Below, in pieces: positions 1 through 8,812 of a stretch of 39,824 nt of DNA (its first letter is position 1; each line of letters opens with the position of its first letter). Source of the DNA: an uncultured Nitrospira sp. (GTDB taxonomy: Bacteria; Nitrospirota; Nitrospiria; Nitrospirales; Nitrospiraceae); contig CABVRS010000006.1 of assembly GCA_902500745.1 (NCBI GenBank), positions 12,668 through 52,491 on the forward strand, read 5' to 3'. The notes beneath the pieces were generated by a model that ran no database searches, was not told where the DNA came from, and saw only the letters and a program-made list of their open reading frames with translations. The position numbers and the translations under genes are program-made.

Positions 1-186
1 CCCTGATTGTGTAGGTGATAGCGTCTGCTTGACGACCGCCGTATCGACTGGCTTGCTCTCGCAGGCCATGCTCACCACGACGACCACGCAGGCTACCTGA
101 CTACGCATCAATCGAACGAGCAATCCGGTTACGTCTTGATTCAGCCGGCTGTTTCTCACGAACCACAACCCCTTGGCATTACTCAT
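1..186 (-). CDS. N-terminal part of a lipoprotein (cut by window edge)
   Basis: The minus strand is open from an ATG at 186 to the window edge. A second in-frame ATG at 108 begins a typical lipoprotein signal: MRSQ, a run of valines, then the lipobox VSMAC followed by ESKPVD. The ATG at 108 is the more natural start for a signal peptide, but neither start has a clear Shine-Dalgarno sequence. The cysteine would be lipidated and the protein anchored in a membrane facing the periplasm. Only about 35 to 60 residues are visible, so the family cannot be named. Confidence 0.5.
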   Translation of the reverse strand, partial: MSNAKGLWFVRNSRLNQDVTGLLVRLMRSQVACVVVVVSMACESKPVDTAVVKQTLSPTQSG

Positions 187-399
187 CGACTTCAGGGTGC
201 CCTCGCTCTCTGTTGATCTCCTCGCACGGGGCATGCCCTCCCGATAACGCCGTTTTCGTCGCGCAAGCCTGAATATTCGTTGCTTTTTGCTACGATGCGG
301 ATTTGATGGCGTGGCGAAATGCCACAGTCGCTCTCTACGACTTCCTCACAACATCGATCGTTGATATGAGATACTGGTACCGTAACGGATCGGTTTTGT

Positions 400-1344
400 A
401 TGAAGATTGAGGCGCAGTTTCCTGACGAACAATCGCCGGGTGGTGAGTTTACCCGCCAGCCGGATGCGTTCCGTAAATGGGTCACGGCCGACGGCAGCTC
501 TGGCTATCCGGCCGAAACAGGGCGCTACCATCTCTACGTCTCATGGGCCTGCCCCTGGGCTCATCGTACGATCATCGTGCGCAAGTTGAAAAAGCTGGAG
601 ACGGTGATCGGTATGACCGTTGTGGATCCTATTCGTGATGAGCAGGGATGGGCCTTTCGCGAGGGTTCTGACCATTCCCTCGACTTCATCAATGGATTTC
701 AGTTTCTCCACCAAGCCTATGTGGCCACGAATCCAAACTATGTTGGCCGCGTCACGGTCCCGGTCCTATGGGATTGTGCCACGAAACGCATCGTCACCAA
801 TTCCGACGATGATCTGATGAGGATCTTCAACGTTGAGTTCGACCGATTCACTGATAGTCCGATTGATTTGTATCCGGCTCAGTTGAGGCAGGAGATCGAC
901 GAGCTCAATCGGTTCATCTATGAGAACGTGAACGACGGGGTCTACCGAGCGGGGTTCGCCACATCCCAACATGCGTATGAACGAGCGGCACGGGGCTTGT
1001 TTGCGGCACTGGATCAACTCGATGCAAGACTTGCAACACGCCGTTATCTATTCGGACCTGAGATCGTTGAAACCGACTGGAGGCTCTATGTCACCTTGGT
1101 ACGATTCGACGTCGTGTACTATGGGCATTTCAAATGTAACCTTCGACGAATCGCTGACTACCCCAACCTCTTCGGCTATCTCAAAGACCTCTACCAAACC
1201 GATGGAATTGCCGACACTGTGAATTTCGACCATATCAAGCGGCACTACTATGTCACCCACGACGACATCAATCCTACTCGCATAGTCCCGATCGGACCTG
1301 AACAAGACTTGTCTGCACCGCATGGGCGAGACCATCTCGTCTAG
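400..1344 (+). CDS. glutathione S-transferase family protein, glutathionyl-hydroquinone reductase type
   Basis: The 314-residue product matches the Xi-class GST family (YqjG/ECM4 type), which reduces glutathionyl-hydroquinones in the cytoplasm using glutathione. The signature is SWACPWAHR, giving a catalytic cysteine at residue 51 in the thioredoxin-like half. The family context 'GRYHLYVSWACPWAHR' and the later 'VPVLWDCATKRIVTNSDD' region (cis-proline and glutathione binding) are both visible, followed by the all-helical C-terminal half with ETDWRLYVTLVRFD. Length is normal for the family. The start ATG has only a weak upstream GGAT. The gene stands alone, with no obvious operon partner. Confidence 0.88.
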   Translation: MKIEAQFPDEQSPGGEFTRQPDAFRKWVTADGSSGYPAETGRYHLYVSWACPWAHRTIIVRKLKKLETVIGMTVVDPIRDEQGWAFREGSDHSLDFINGFQFLHQAYVATNPNYVGRVTVPVLWDCATKRIVTNSDDDLMRIFNVEFDRFTDSPIDLYPAQLRQEIDELNRFIYENVNDGVYRAGFATSQHAYERAARGLFAALDQLDARLATRRYLFGPEIVETDWRLYVTLVRFDVVYYGHFKCNLRRIADYPNLFGYLKDLYQTDGIADTVNFDHIKRHYYVTHDDINPTRIVPIGPEQDLSAPHGRDHLV

Positions 1345-1589
1345 TCTCGACCCTTCACCCCCGCGTTCCTATTCGAGTTCACGAGCAGAGTCTTCCTGCG
1401 GGTTGTCCAGCCAAATAGACAGTCCTGAGGATAATTTCCCCAATGCTCCCGAACCTCATAGTCTAGAAGTGGCCGTCTACGACTGTTTCTGCAGAGTTGG
1501 GTGATGGTTTTGCTGTAACGACTCAAGCACAAGAGTTGCTCTCTTTACACAGCAAGTGTCAGTGATCTTTAAAACAGAAAGGAGCCGTT

Positions 1590-1670
1590 ATGGATATGAT
1601 GTGGCTGTTTGCACTCGTGATGGGTGGACTCCTCATCGGGGGGCTAGTTGTGTATAAAAAGAGTGTCTAG
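1590..1670 (+). CDS. 26-residue single-pass membrane microprotein
   Basis: A small gene starts at ATG 1590, preceded by AAAGGAGCCGTT, a strong Shine-Dalgarno at good spacing. The product begins MDMMWLFALVMGG and ends GGLVVYKKSV. It is one hydrophobic helix of about 20 residues with two lysines near the C terminus, so the C terminus is expected in the cytoplasm. A second gene of the same pattern sits at 4056-4139 on the other strand, also starting MD and ending VYxKSV. No function is known to me. Size and topology resemble small accessory subunits such as CydX or CcoQ, but I see no decisive match to either. Confidence 0.6.
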   Translation: MDMMWLFALVMGGLLIGGLVVYKKSV

Positions 1671-1813
1671 CGTGAGTCGCGGCAGCTTCCTCTGCTGGAA
1701 GGCTTCATCTTTCCAATGAGCGATCTTCTCGTAACGCGAGATCCGTTGAGAGCGAAGATTCCTTTTACAGTGGGGTGGGATGCTCAATTTTGCGAGCTGT
1801 CGGTGACTGCTCT

Positions 1814-1841
1814 CTTGCTCGCCTCGTGAGAGGCGAGCAAG
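1814..1841. terminator. 12-bp perfect hairpin between convergent genes
   Basis: CTTGCTCGCCTC is followed by a 4-nt loop (GTGA) and its exact complement. It lies between the plus-strand microprotein gene (ends 1670) and the minus-strand universal stress protein gene (ends 1882), 40 nt past the latter's stop. There is no T-run on either side, so it is a likely bidirectional transcript end or mRNA-stabilising hairpin rather than a textbook intrinsic terminator. Confidence 0.45.
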
Positions 1842-1881
1842 GTCTCGCCGAGTAGAAGGATCTCTGCCATACGTAATGGCC

Positions 1882-2733
1882 TTACCTCACGACCAGGACG
1901 GAACACGTACTCTGCTGAACCAGTTTGGTTGAGACGCTTCCTTGGAGAAAGCGGGCTACTGCGCTCCGTCCTTTTGCTCCAGTTACGATCAGATCCGGCT
2001 GTTCACGATGCACCACCTTCGTGATCTCTTCTGCGGCTGGTCCGACACATGGGAATTGTCTGACTCGATACCCCACTTTCTCGAGCTTACCGGCCTCTTG
2101 CGCGAGCAACTTTTCCCCTGTTTCCTTCACCGCGGTATAGCGCAGAAACGGCATGACGTGGACCAGTAACATGATGATCGGTTCGGTATCTGGCTTGAGC
2201 GTGAACTGCTTAGTCAAGAACTGAAGCGCTTTTGCGGAGGCTGGAGAGCCGTCCGTCGCAAACAGTATCCGCCGAATGGTTTGGGGCGGTTCCTTGATGA
2301 TCAGGACGGGAGAGGAGGCGTGCAGTGTAATCGCCGTCGATACACTCCCCAACATGAACCGGTCGATTGCATCCAAGCCGCGGCTGCCCACCACGATCAA
2401 GGCAGTACTTCCCGCATGCTTGAGCAGCGCCTGTGCAATATGCCCGTGCTCCACACGCACGGAACCATTCAGACCTAGCTCCTCCATCCGTTGCTTCGTT
2501 TCCACCTCCACCTGCTTGGCCCGAGTCTCCAGGAGATGAATGGCCTCGCCGACATCCGGTTCATATCCACTGACGGTTGGATGCATGACGAACGGCGCCC
2601 GAGCGGAATTGAAATCAATAGCATGAATCGCGGTCACGCGAGGCACGGAGCGCAGTGGAATCCTGCCCAGCCATTCCAGCGCCCACTCCGAATATTTTGA
2701 CCCATCGACTCCAACCACCACCTTCATTGTCAT
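1882..2733 (-). CDS. tandem universal stress protein (two UspA domains)
   Basis: The 283-residue protein carries two UspA domains. The first begins MKVVVGVDGSKYSEWALEW and closes with the ATP-binding pattern GSRGLDAIDRFMLGSVST. The second begins RRILFATDGSPASAKAL and closes with GAKGRSAVARFLQGSVST. Both keep G-x2-G-x9-G-S/T, so this is the nucleotide-binding type. The ATG at 2733 has GGAGG seven nucleotides upstream. Such proteins act in the cytoplasm in survival under stress or starvation. A second tandem USP is encoded at 34843-35700. Confidence 0.92.
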   Translation of the reverse strand: MTMKVVVGVDGSKYSEWALEWLGRIPLRSVPRVTAIHAIDFNSARAPFVMHPTVSGYEPDVGEAIHLLETRAKQVEVETKQRMEELGLNGSVRVEHGHIAQALLKHAGSTALIVVGSRGLDAIDRFMLGSVSTAITLHASSPVLIIKEPPQTIRRILFATDGSPASAKALQFLTKQFTLKPDTEPIIMLLVHVMPFLRYTAVKETGEKLLAQEAGKLEKVGYRVRQFPCVGPAAEEITKVVHREQPDLIVTGAKGRSAVARFLQGSVSTKLVQQSTCSVLVVR

Positions 2734-2959
2734 ATTGTTCCTCCCGGTGTTCGATCATTTCGTTCAATTGCTTCATCAGAATATGACCTATTCCCAATGT
2801 GGCATCACCGAATTCACAGCTGGCAACTGCCTGAGATTCCCAATCATGGACAAATCAAGCAATGGTGATGCCATGCTTGCAAGGAAACCTGAATGTGTCC
2901 GGTATGGCCTTCACATAACAGCGAGAAATTAATGATTGGCGAGCAACTCGGCTTTTGAT

Positions 2960-2979
2960 ACAGTGCAGGGCTGCACTGT
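2960..2979. promoter_or_regulatory. perfect 9-bp inverted repeat upstream of the MlaA gene
   Basis: ACAGTGCAG-GG-CTGCACTGT is an exact inverted repeat with a 2-nt centre, ending 39 nt before the MlaA start codon. A TTGATA hexamer overlaps its left edge but no convincing -10 follows at 17 nt. With so short a centre it looks more like an operator for a dimeric regulator than an RNA hairpin. The regulator is unknown. Confidence 0.35.
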
Positions 2980-3018
2980 CGCCACTTAATTCATTAACTT
3001 CAAGAGGGTATCTGAAGA

Positions 3019-3942
3019 ATGAGGACACAAGCTGGGTGTAGGCCGGCCCGCTTCAGGGGAAGAGGCTGTGGATTCGTCCTTGCCGTCTCGTTGATCTTCC
3101 TATCCGGTTGTGCTGCACAGAAAAGTGCGACCCACTCCCTCGCCCCTCATACGGAGCAGAGTGCTCCAGCAATTCTTGCCGCTGACGCGTCATCTCACAC
3201 TCCGCCAACAGTTGGAGTCAACGATTTATCTCCGGACGAGCCATTCGATCCCTTCGCCAAACCGGGCGAGGAAGGGATCGACGAGTATGATCCTTGGGAA
3301 CCGCTCAATACCAAATTCTTTGAATTCAATCGACAACTTGATCGGTGGGTGCTGAAGCCAGTCGCCAAAGGCTACAACGTCGTCGTCCCGAATTTCGTCC
3401 AAGTCGGGATCAGCAATGTCTTCTACAATAGTCGTGTGACCCCGCGATTCCTGAACAACATTTTCCAGGGGAAATTCAAGGGCGCGGGAATCGAAGCAGG
3501 GCGGTTTCTCATTAACACGACTGTTGGAATCGGAGGCTTTTTCGATGTGGCCCAACGGTTCAATCTCACAACGCCGGAAGAAGATACCGGGCAGACATTG
3601 GGGTTTTACGGAGTCAATCCCGGCCCTTATCTCATGGTGCCGCTGCTGGGTCCGTACACGGTCCGTGATCTTGTGGGGTATGGCGGAGATATTGCGCTGA
3701 ATCCGATTTATTGGCTCATCTTACCCACCATGCATAACATCGAGTCGATTCCGACGGTGGTTGATATCGAGGAACGAGCGGCCACGTATGCCATCTCGAT
3801 TGGAGCACGTGCGGCAGAGATCGTCAACGACCGCTCCCTGAATTTGGAAAAGTTTCAGGGCGTTGAAGAGTCTACGCTGGACCTCTATGCCGCGGTTCGT
3901 AATGCCTATCTCCAAAAACGAGCCAAGGCAGTCCGAGAATAA
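3019..3942 (+). CDS. mlaA: MlaA/VacJ family outer-membrane lipoprotein
   Basis: The product is 307 residues with an arginine-rich N terminus, a hydrophobic stretch and the lipobox LSGC (Cys31). After a low-complexity linker the VacJ/MlaA domain starts at DPWEPLNTKFFEFNRQLDRW. It continues with the family hallmarks SNVFYNSRVTPRFLNNIFQGK, GRFLINTTVGIGGFFD and LGFYGVNPGPYLMVPLLGP. MlaA sits in the outer membrane and removes mislocalised phospholipids from its outer leaflet, handing them to the Mla retrograde pathway. No other mla gene is adjacent. The ATG follows AAGAGGGTATCTGAAG. Confidence 0.92.
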   Translation: MRTQAGCRPARFRGRGCGFVLAVSLIFLSGCAAQKSATHSLAPHTEQSAPAILAADASSHTPPTVGVNDLSPDEPFDPFAKPGEEGIDEYDPWEPLNTKFFEFNRQLDRWVLKPVAKGYNVVVPNFVQVGISNVFYNSRVTPRFLNNIFQGKFKGAGIEAGRFLINTTVGIGGFFDVAQRFNLTTPEEDTGQTLGFYGVNPGPYLMVPLLGPYTVRDLVGYGGDIALNPIYWLILPTMHNIESIPTVVDIEERAATYAISIGARAAEIVNDRSLNLEKFQGVEESTLDLYAAVRNAYLQKRAKAVRE

Positions 3943-3987
3943 TAGCTCGCCATTCCCCGAGCGCTCGCGTCCTTTTCATGACGTGCA

Positions 3988-4027
3988 CTCGATGGCCTCA
4001 ACGTTAGCCGTTTGGATGGCCGTCGAG
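3988..4027. terminator. hairpin between convergent mlaA and microprotein genes
   Basis: CTCGATGGCC at 3988-3997 pairs with GGCCGTCGAG at 4018-4027 (10 bp, one G-U pair) around a 20-nt loop. It lies between the end of mlaA (3942, plus) and the end of the microprotein gene (4056, minus), a natural place for a shared transcript end. No T-run is present. Confidence 0.3.
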
Positions 4028-4055
4028 TCAGCGTATCTGTGTAGCAACGCGCTGT

Positions 4056-4139
4056 TTACACGCTCTTGTTGTAGACGATAATGCCGACGATGAAGATCAC
4101 GAACATCACGGCTGCAAATGTTAAGAAGGTACTATCCAC
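4056..4139 (-). CDS. 27-residue single-pass membrane microprotein (second copy)
   Basis: A GTG at 4139 is preceded by TGGAGTAACC, giving GGAG at a 5-6 nt spacing. The product begins MDSTFLTFAAVMF and ends GIIVYNKSV. It has one hydrophobic helix and then a short basic tail. It shares the MD start, length, helix position and VYxKSV end with the microprotein at 1590-1670, so the two form a family. The function is unknown. The conserved tail suggests it contacts a partner rather than being a chance ORF. Confidence 0.6.
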   Translation of the reverse strand: MDSTFLTFAAVMFVIFIVGIIVYNKSV

Positions 4140-4506
4140 GGTTACTCCATTCGCCCGGACCCGTCACGCAACGAAATGGCACACCACAGGACAAGCATTC
4201 GGCCCTATAGATAGTAGGAAGCCAAAATCTTCACAAACTTATTCCGGAGAAAACATACTGTCAAGCAACCTGGACAGAATACCCATGGGGAATTGATCAG
4301 TGCACCGTACGGCAAGGCTGCTGAGATGGCTAAAATCTGTTCTGAAAATCAAGACTAAGCCCACCAACCTAGCTGAAGGGGAAACCGAATACGTTCGGTT
4401 CCCTTAAGTGAGGTCCTCTGCGAGAAGATCACTGACTTGATGCGTCAGAATAAGATATGAAGATAGGTTCTCTTGTCTGGCTGAGTCTGATGAGAATCTC
4501 GTAAGT
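4140..4506. other. intergenic stretch with no recognisable gene
   Basis: I see no supported coding region here. An imperfect hairpin (AAGGGGAAACCGAA / TTCGGTTCCCTT, about 4376-4405) lies about 100 nt downstream of the minus-strand gene ending at 4507 and may mark its transcript end, but it lacks a T-run. Confidence 0.4.
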
Positions 4507-4770
4507 TTACGAGACGGTGCTGTGAACGGCGGCTTGCCTTGAAGAAACCTGTGATGGCTCACCGGTTAATGGATAAGCCTGAACTGAATAGGTCCTATCC
4601 GGGTCCAGTGTTACACGAACTTTTCCGGTCTTATTTAAATAATCGATAGCCAAATAGACTTGATTCCACGTGAGGTCAGGACACAACCCAACGACTTCCT
4701 CCATCGAACAACGTGCCCCAAATTCTTCTAATGCCTGATGAACACGCTCTATTATGGCTGAAACCTGCAT
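4507..4770 (-). CDS. small winged-helix-like protein
   Basis: The frame stays open to a TTG at 4785, but the ATG at 4770 (MQVSAIIERVHQALEEFG) has GGGGAATGGG just upstream and is the better start, giving 87 residues. The segment SMEEVVGLCPDLTWNQVYLA followed by IDYLNKTGKVRVTLD and a short beta hairpin (RTYSVQAY) has the look of a winged-helix fold: helix, recognition-type helix, wing. It could bind DNA or a protein partner. It sits upstream of, and on the same strand as, the two-component genes but is separated from them by about 160 bp. I cannot assign a named family. Confidence 0.6.
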   Translation of the reverse strand: MQVSAIIERVHQALEEFGARCSMEEVVGLCPDLTWNQVYLAIDYLNKTGKVRVTLDPDRTYSVQAYPLTGEPSQVSSRQAAVHSTVS

Positions 4771-4932
4771 AATCCCATTCCCCAATAACTTCTGGTAATG
4801 GATGATAACGAGTTAGTACCGCACTTGTGAACTAGGGATGTCACTAGTAAACTGCTGGTATGTTACTAGCGGTTTGCTGCCGTACTTGTTAAAAGACTTC
4901 GTCTCTACCAGGGAGGTGCCCCGCGATGTCTC

Positions 4933-5586
4933 TTATGTCGATACGCTCACGAGACCTTCGGCAATTGCGTACTTGATGAGCTCGGCGGTGGAATGCAGAT
5001 CGAGCTCGCCCATGATGCGAAACTTATGGAATTCCACGGTCTTCACGGAAATATTGAGAATAGAAGCAATCGTTTTGGTGCCTTTTCCTTCGGCGACAAG
5101 CTGAAGCACCTCACGCTGCCGCTGCGTCAAGGACGAAACCAACAGCTTACTTGGCTGCCCCTCCGGAGATTGGAGCGTCGCGGCCAACACATCCTTCGTG
5201 ATCAACGGAGTCATGTAGTGTTGGCCACTCATGACTGCCTGAATGGCTTGCTTAAGTTCCACCGCCGCTGACCGCTTGATCAGATACCCTGCGGCTCCAG
5301 CCTTAAACGCTTCTGTTGCATAGGTAGGAGTGGCATGCATGGTCAGAAAGATGAGCTTGCTTTCAGGCACCAACTTGGTCAGCTGACGTGCCGCATCCAA
5401 CCCGTTAAGCAGCGGCATGGAGATATCAAGCAACACGATGTCAGGACGCAGCTTCTCAGCCATTTCGACTAGGGTACGCCCGTCCTCCACCATCCCAACG
5501 ACTTCACCCTCGGCTTCTACCAGCTTCCGCAGGCCAGCCAAAACTATGGCGTGATCATCTGCCATCAAAATACGCGGCCGCTTCAT
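4933..5586 (-). CDS. NarL/FixJ-family response regulator
   Basis: The 217-residue regulator starts at ATG 5586 (MKRPRILMADDHAIVLAG). This ATG overlaps the kinase stop codon as ATGA, with GAGGAGGAGG upstream, so translation is coupled. The receiver domain has the acidic pair at 10-11, the phospho-acceptor Asp54 in PDIVLLDISMP and the conserved Lys in AAGYLIKRS. The C-terminal LuxR-type helix-turn-helix runs SLTQRQREVLQLVAEGKG to ISVKTVEFHKFRIM. It should be phosphorylated by the adjacent kinase and act as a transcription regulator. Targets cannot be read from the sequence. Confidence 0.95.
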   Translation of the reverse strand: MKRPRILMADDHAIVLAGLRKLVEAEGEVVGMVEDGRTLVEMAEKLRPDIVLLDISMPLLNGLDAARQLTKLVPESKLIFLTMHATPTYATEAFKAGAAGYLIKRSAAVELKQAIQAVMSGQHYMTPLITKDVLAATLQSPEGQPSKLLVSSLTQRQREVLQLVAEGKGTKTIASILNISVKTVEFHKFRIMGELDLHSTAELIKYAIAEGLVSVST

Positions 5587-8500
5587 GTGCCCTCCTCCTC
5601 GAGGGGTACCCAAGCACAGACCTTCGTGCCCTGGGACGGTCTCGATTGAATTCTGAAAAACCCATTCAATTGCCGCAACCGTTCCTCCATACTGCTTAAC
5701 CCTAGGCCCTGTCCATGGGCGCTCTGGTCATTCAGGTTGAATCCCTTCCCGTTATCAGTGACCGACAGACTGACCCCTTTTGAAGACCCACGTAGGTAGA
5801 CACTCACCAACGTCGCCTGAGCATGTTTCACAACGTTCTGGACGCTTTCCTGCATCACCCGGAAGAGACAAGTGGCTCGATCGAGGGAGAGGGCAGTGGG
5901 AAGTCCAACGATCTTTAGACGAATCGGCAAACCTGCACGCCGGGACACTTGCTGGACATGGTCTTCGACAGCCGGGCGAAGCCCGGCATGCTCGAGAAGA
6001 GAGGGATGAAGGCGGTAGGCGAGGCTATGTACGTCATCCGAAACCTGTTCCAAGCCGTGGCGCAAAATCGTGAGCGCTTGCCCAAGTTCATCAGGTGCGA
6101 CAGCGGGATGGTTCTCGATCGAGGCGATCTCCAGAACCAACGCCGCCAGTCGCTGGCTCACATCGTCATGCAGGTCTCGAGCGATTCGTCGTCGCTCCTG
6201 TTCTTGCGCGGTCAGGAGCTTCGAGGTCAGCTCTTCTAACTGCGCCTGCTGTTGACTCAACTCCATCTGATTGCGATGAATCGCCTCTTCCGCCTGCTTA
6301 CGCTCGGTAATATCGCGATTTGACTCCAAAGCATATTCTTGGCCACCGTATATAACCCGTACCTGTCGACTCTCGACCATCAGCTGCCGACCATCCTTGG
6401 CCAAGTGGGTAAGCTCGCCATACCAACGACCCTCTTTTATGAAATACGCCTCCATTTCCTTGGTCGCTATCGAAGGGCGCGTGTTGAGGAGCGTATGGCT
6501 GCTGCGTCCTATCACTTCATCCGATCGCCATCCGTAGAGTTCTTCCGCCCCGCGATTCCAGTACACGATGCCGCCACCGATCTTCCATACAAAAATGGCA
6601 TCGTGGGATTGATTCAGCAAGTCTGCTTGCTGGCGAAGCAGCTCCTCCGCTTGCTGGCGTTCGGTGATGTCGACCGCGACACCTCCGAACAGAACCGGAG
6701 CCCCTTCATGATCGACAACGGGGAATTTACTGACAACGGCGTGCCGAACCTCCCCGTGTTGTTGAATGAACGACTCGACGGTATGCAGCGGCACTCCACT
6801 TTCCCGCACTTTCCTATCGTTCAGCGCATACTGTTCCGCGACATCCATCGGCCACAATTCATAGGCCGTCTTCCCTTTCCAATCTAGCCCCTTAAGAACA
6901 GATTCTTGGAAAAGTCGATTGACATAGACGTACCGTTCTTGACCATCTTTGATCCACGCAAAGCCATGCAGATTATCCATGAAGGAAGAGAATTGACGCT
7001 CACTGAGCTTCAGTGCTTCTTCAGCCTGTTTACGTTTCGTGATATCGATCATCGCTCCCAGGGTTCGTGTGGGACGACGCTCGGATCCTTCGTGGTCGAA
7101 CAACGTCCATGATCGCAAGCTCAACCAGCGGATACTGCCGTCAGGCTGCACCACGCGGTGCTCCATCAAGTTCAGATCGTCAGCTACAGAGTTGTTGGTA
7201 AGCTTCATCGCTGTCATGACCGCTTCGCGATCATCCGGGTGGATAAGCTTAATGTACCCCTCGACCGAGGCCGGCTCGCTGGGTCCCACACCATAGATTT
7301 CTCTCATCACGGGTGACCAATAGACTTTCCCCGTGCGATGGTCGTGATCGAAAATGCCGAAATTCGCGAGCCGAATGACTTGGTCCGATCGTTCCTCGCT
7401 CTCATGGAGTGCCCGCTTTGCTTCCACACGAGCCGTCACATCTTCTGTGGCGATCACAATGCCGCCGACCTCATTCCCGTTATACCAGGGACGAATATTC
7501 CATGTGATCCACTGCACGGAACCATCGGAACGGACGAACTCGTCCTCATCTTTACTCAGAATTTCTCCGGTCAGACCCCGCCGGTGGACATCCTTCCATC
7601 GAGCCGGAAGATCGGGAAACAGGTCATAGTGCGACCGCCCGAGAATTTCTCCTCGCAGGTGATACTCTTCCGTCCAGCGGCGGCTCGCCGCAAGGTAACG
7701 CATGTCGAGATCGAACATCGCGATGGCGGCAGGAGCATGCTCGATGAATAAACGAAACCGCTCCTCACCTTCGCGCAGCGCTTCGTGCGCCAACTTTTGG
7801 CTGGAAACGTCCACGTAGAAGCCAATGAGCTCGAGAGGCTCACCAGCGCCATCACGAAGCAGACGCACCTCATCGCGAAGCCAGCGATAGGTCCCGTCCT
7901 TATGGCGGAATCGGTATTCATGTATATGACGACCGTGTTCAAAGATTCTCAAAAGACCGGCCAACACGTATGCACGATCATCGGGATGAATATGACTGAT
8001 CCAAAAATTGGAATGGTCGGTGAAGTCCCGCGGACTGTACCCGAGCTGCTCCACCACGTTCTCACTGACGAACGTCGCACCATAATCTCCGCTTGCCCGA
8101 CAGGCATAGAGCACCACCGGAGTGGACGTCAGCAAGAGCTGCTGTCTTGCCTGCACCGTTCTCAATGCCGTCGTACGTTCTTCGACTCGCTGTTCGAGTG
8201 TCTCGTTGAATCGGCGGAGGGTGTCCTCCGCCAGCTTGCGCTCGGTGATGTCGTTACCGATCGTGAGCATGCACGGCTTCCCATTGAGCGTGATGACGTT
8301 CGTGGCAATCAGGAACTTCCGGAGTTCTCCGCCCCGCACCCGCATGGTTACTTCAAGATTCCTGACCGCTCCCTCCGACCGAAGTCGATCGATCAACCTC
8401 GCACGCTCGTGGGGATCAGGCCAGATCCCCAACACCAACGTGGTTTTTCCGATGACTTCATTCCGCTTAAAGCCGAAGATCTGTAGGCATGCGTCGTTGA

Positions 8501-8681
8501 TCTCGAGGCAGAGCCCGGTCTCGAGTTCCGTGATACCGATCGGATGAGGACTCAGACGGAAGGCTTCGGCAAAGAAGTCGTCCGTTTGGACGGCGTTTTC
8601 TTGCCGAACTCCTGCGTGAAGTGCGGGTGAAAGCGGTCGTGCCCTCACCCAACGCTTTTTCTTGGCGGCTTTGGGTGTCAT
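5583..8681 (-). CDS. multi-PAS sensor histidine kinase, NarX/HisKA_3 type
   Basis: The 1032-residue protein has about six PAS/PAC units at roughly residues 36-150, 180-295, 302-420, 430-550, 556-672 and 683-797. Several end in the typical D-I-T-E-R-K/Q linker. A coiled coil follows at 800-830. The HisKA_3 dimerisation domain carries the phospho-accepting His838 in RRIARDLHDDVSQRL. The HATPase domain shows the N-box QESVQNVVKHA, the G1 box DNGKGF and G2 GLGLSSMEERL. No membrane segment is visible, so sensing is probably cytoplasmic. The PAS ligands are unknown, and no heme-binding signature is obvious. It is cotranscribed with the response regulator. The start ATG lacks a clear Shine-Dalgarno, so the N terminus is less certain. 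Confidence 0.93.
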   Translation of the reverse strand: MTPKAAKKKRWVRARPLSPALHAGVRQENAVQTDDFFAEAFRLSPHPIGITELETGLCLEINDACLQIFGFKRNEVIGKTTLVLGIWPDPHERARLIDRLRSEGAVRNLEVTMRVRGGELRKFLIATNVITLNGKPCMLTIGNDITERKLAEDTLRRFNETLEQRVEERTTALRTVQARQQLLLTSTPVVLYACRASGDYGATFVSENVVEQLGYSPRDFTDHSNFWISHIHPDDRAYVLAGLLRIFEHGRHIHEYRFRHKDGTYRWLRDEVRLLRDGAGEPLELIGFYVDVSSQKLAHEALREGEERFRLFIEHAPAAIAMFDLDMRYLAASRRWTEEYHLRGEILGRSHYDLFPDLPARWKDVHRRGLTGEILSKDEDEFVRSDGSVQWITWNIRPWYNGNEVGGIVIATEDVTARVEAKRALHESEERSDQVIRLANFGIFDHDHRTGKVYWSPVMREIYGVGPSEPASVEGYIKLIHPDDREAVMTAMKLTNNSVADDLNLMEHRVVQPDGSIRWLSLRSWTLFDHEGSERRPTRTLGAMIDITKRKQAEEALKLSERQFSSFMDNLHGFAWIKDGQERYVYVNRLFQESVLKGLDWKGKTAYELWPMDVAEQYALNDRKVRESGVPLHTVESFIQQHGEVRHAVVSKFPVVDHEGAPVLFGGVAVDITERQQAEELLRQQADLLNQSHDAIFVWKIGGGIVYWNRGAEELYGWRSDEVIGRSSHTLLNTRPSIATKEMEAYFIKEGRWYGELTHLAKDGRQLMVESRQVRVIYGGQEYALESNRDITERKQAEEAIHRNQMELSQQQAQLEELTSKLLTAQEQERRRIARDLHDDVSQRLAALVLEIASIENHPAVAPDELGQALTILRHGLEQVSDDVHSLAYRLHPSLLEHAGLRPAVEDHVQQVSRRAGLPIRLKIVGLPTALSLDRATCLFRVMQESVQNVVKHAQATLVSVYLRGSSKGVSLSVTDNGKGFNLNDQSAHGQGLGLSSMEERLRQLNGFFRIQSRPSQGTKVCAWVPLEEEGT

Positions 8682-8812
8682 GGCGAGAGAAATTGATTCT
8701 AGTCTACTCGTATAGACGTCGCAAGACTAAATTCCTGGACGTATCCATGTGGGTTCCCGAACAAGTCTGCGCGCTTGATGAGGAAAGATGCGGTAGGGAG
8801 AGCGTTCACCGG

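Noticed and set aside
4081..4296. Plus-strand 71-codon frame
   Set aside because: It overlaps the better supported minus-strand microprotein gene and has no protein-like character beyond the shadow.
4786..4932. Partial repeats ACTAGTAAACTGCTGG / TACTAGCGGTTTGCTG near the two-component genes
   Set aside because: Short and imperfect; no clear operator symmetry or promoter could be assigned.
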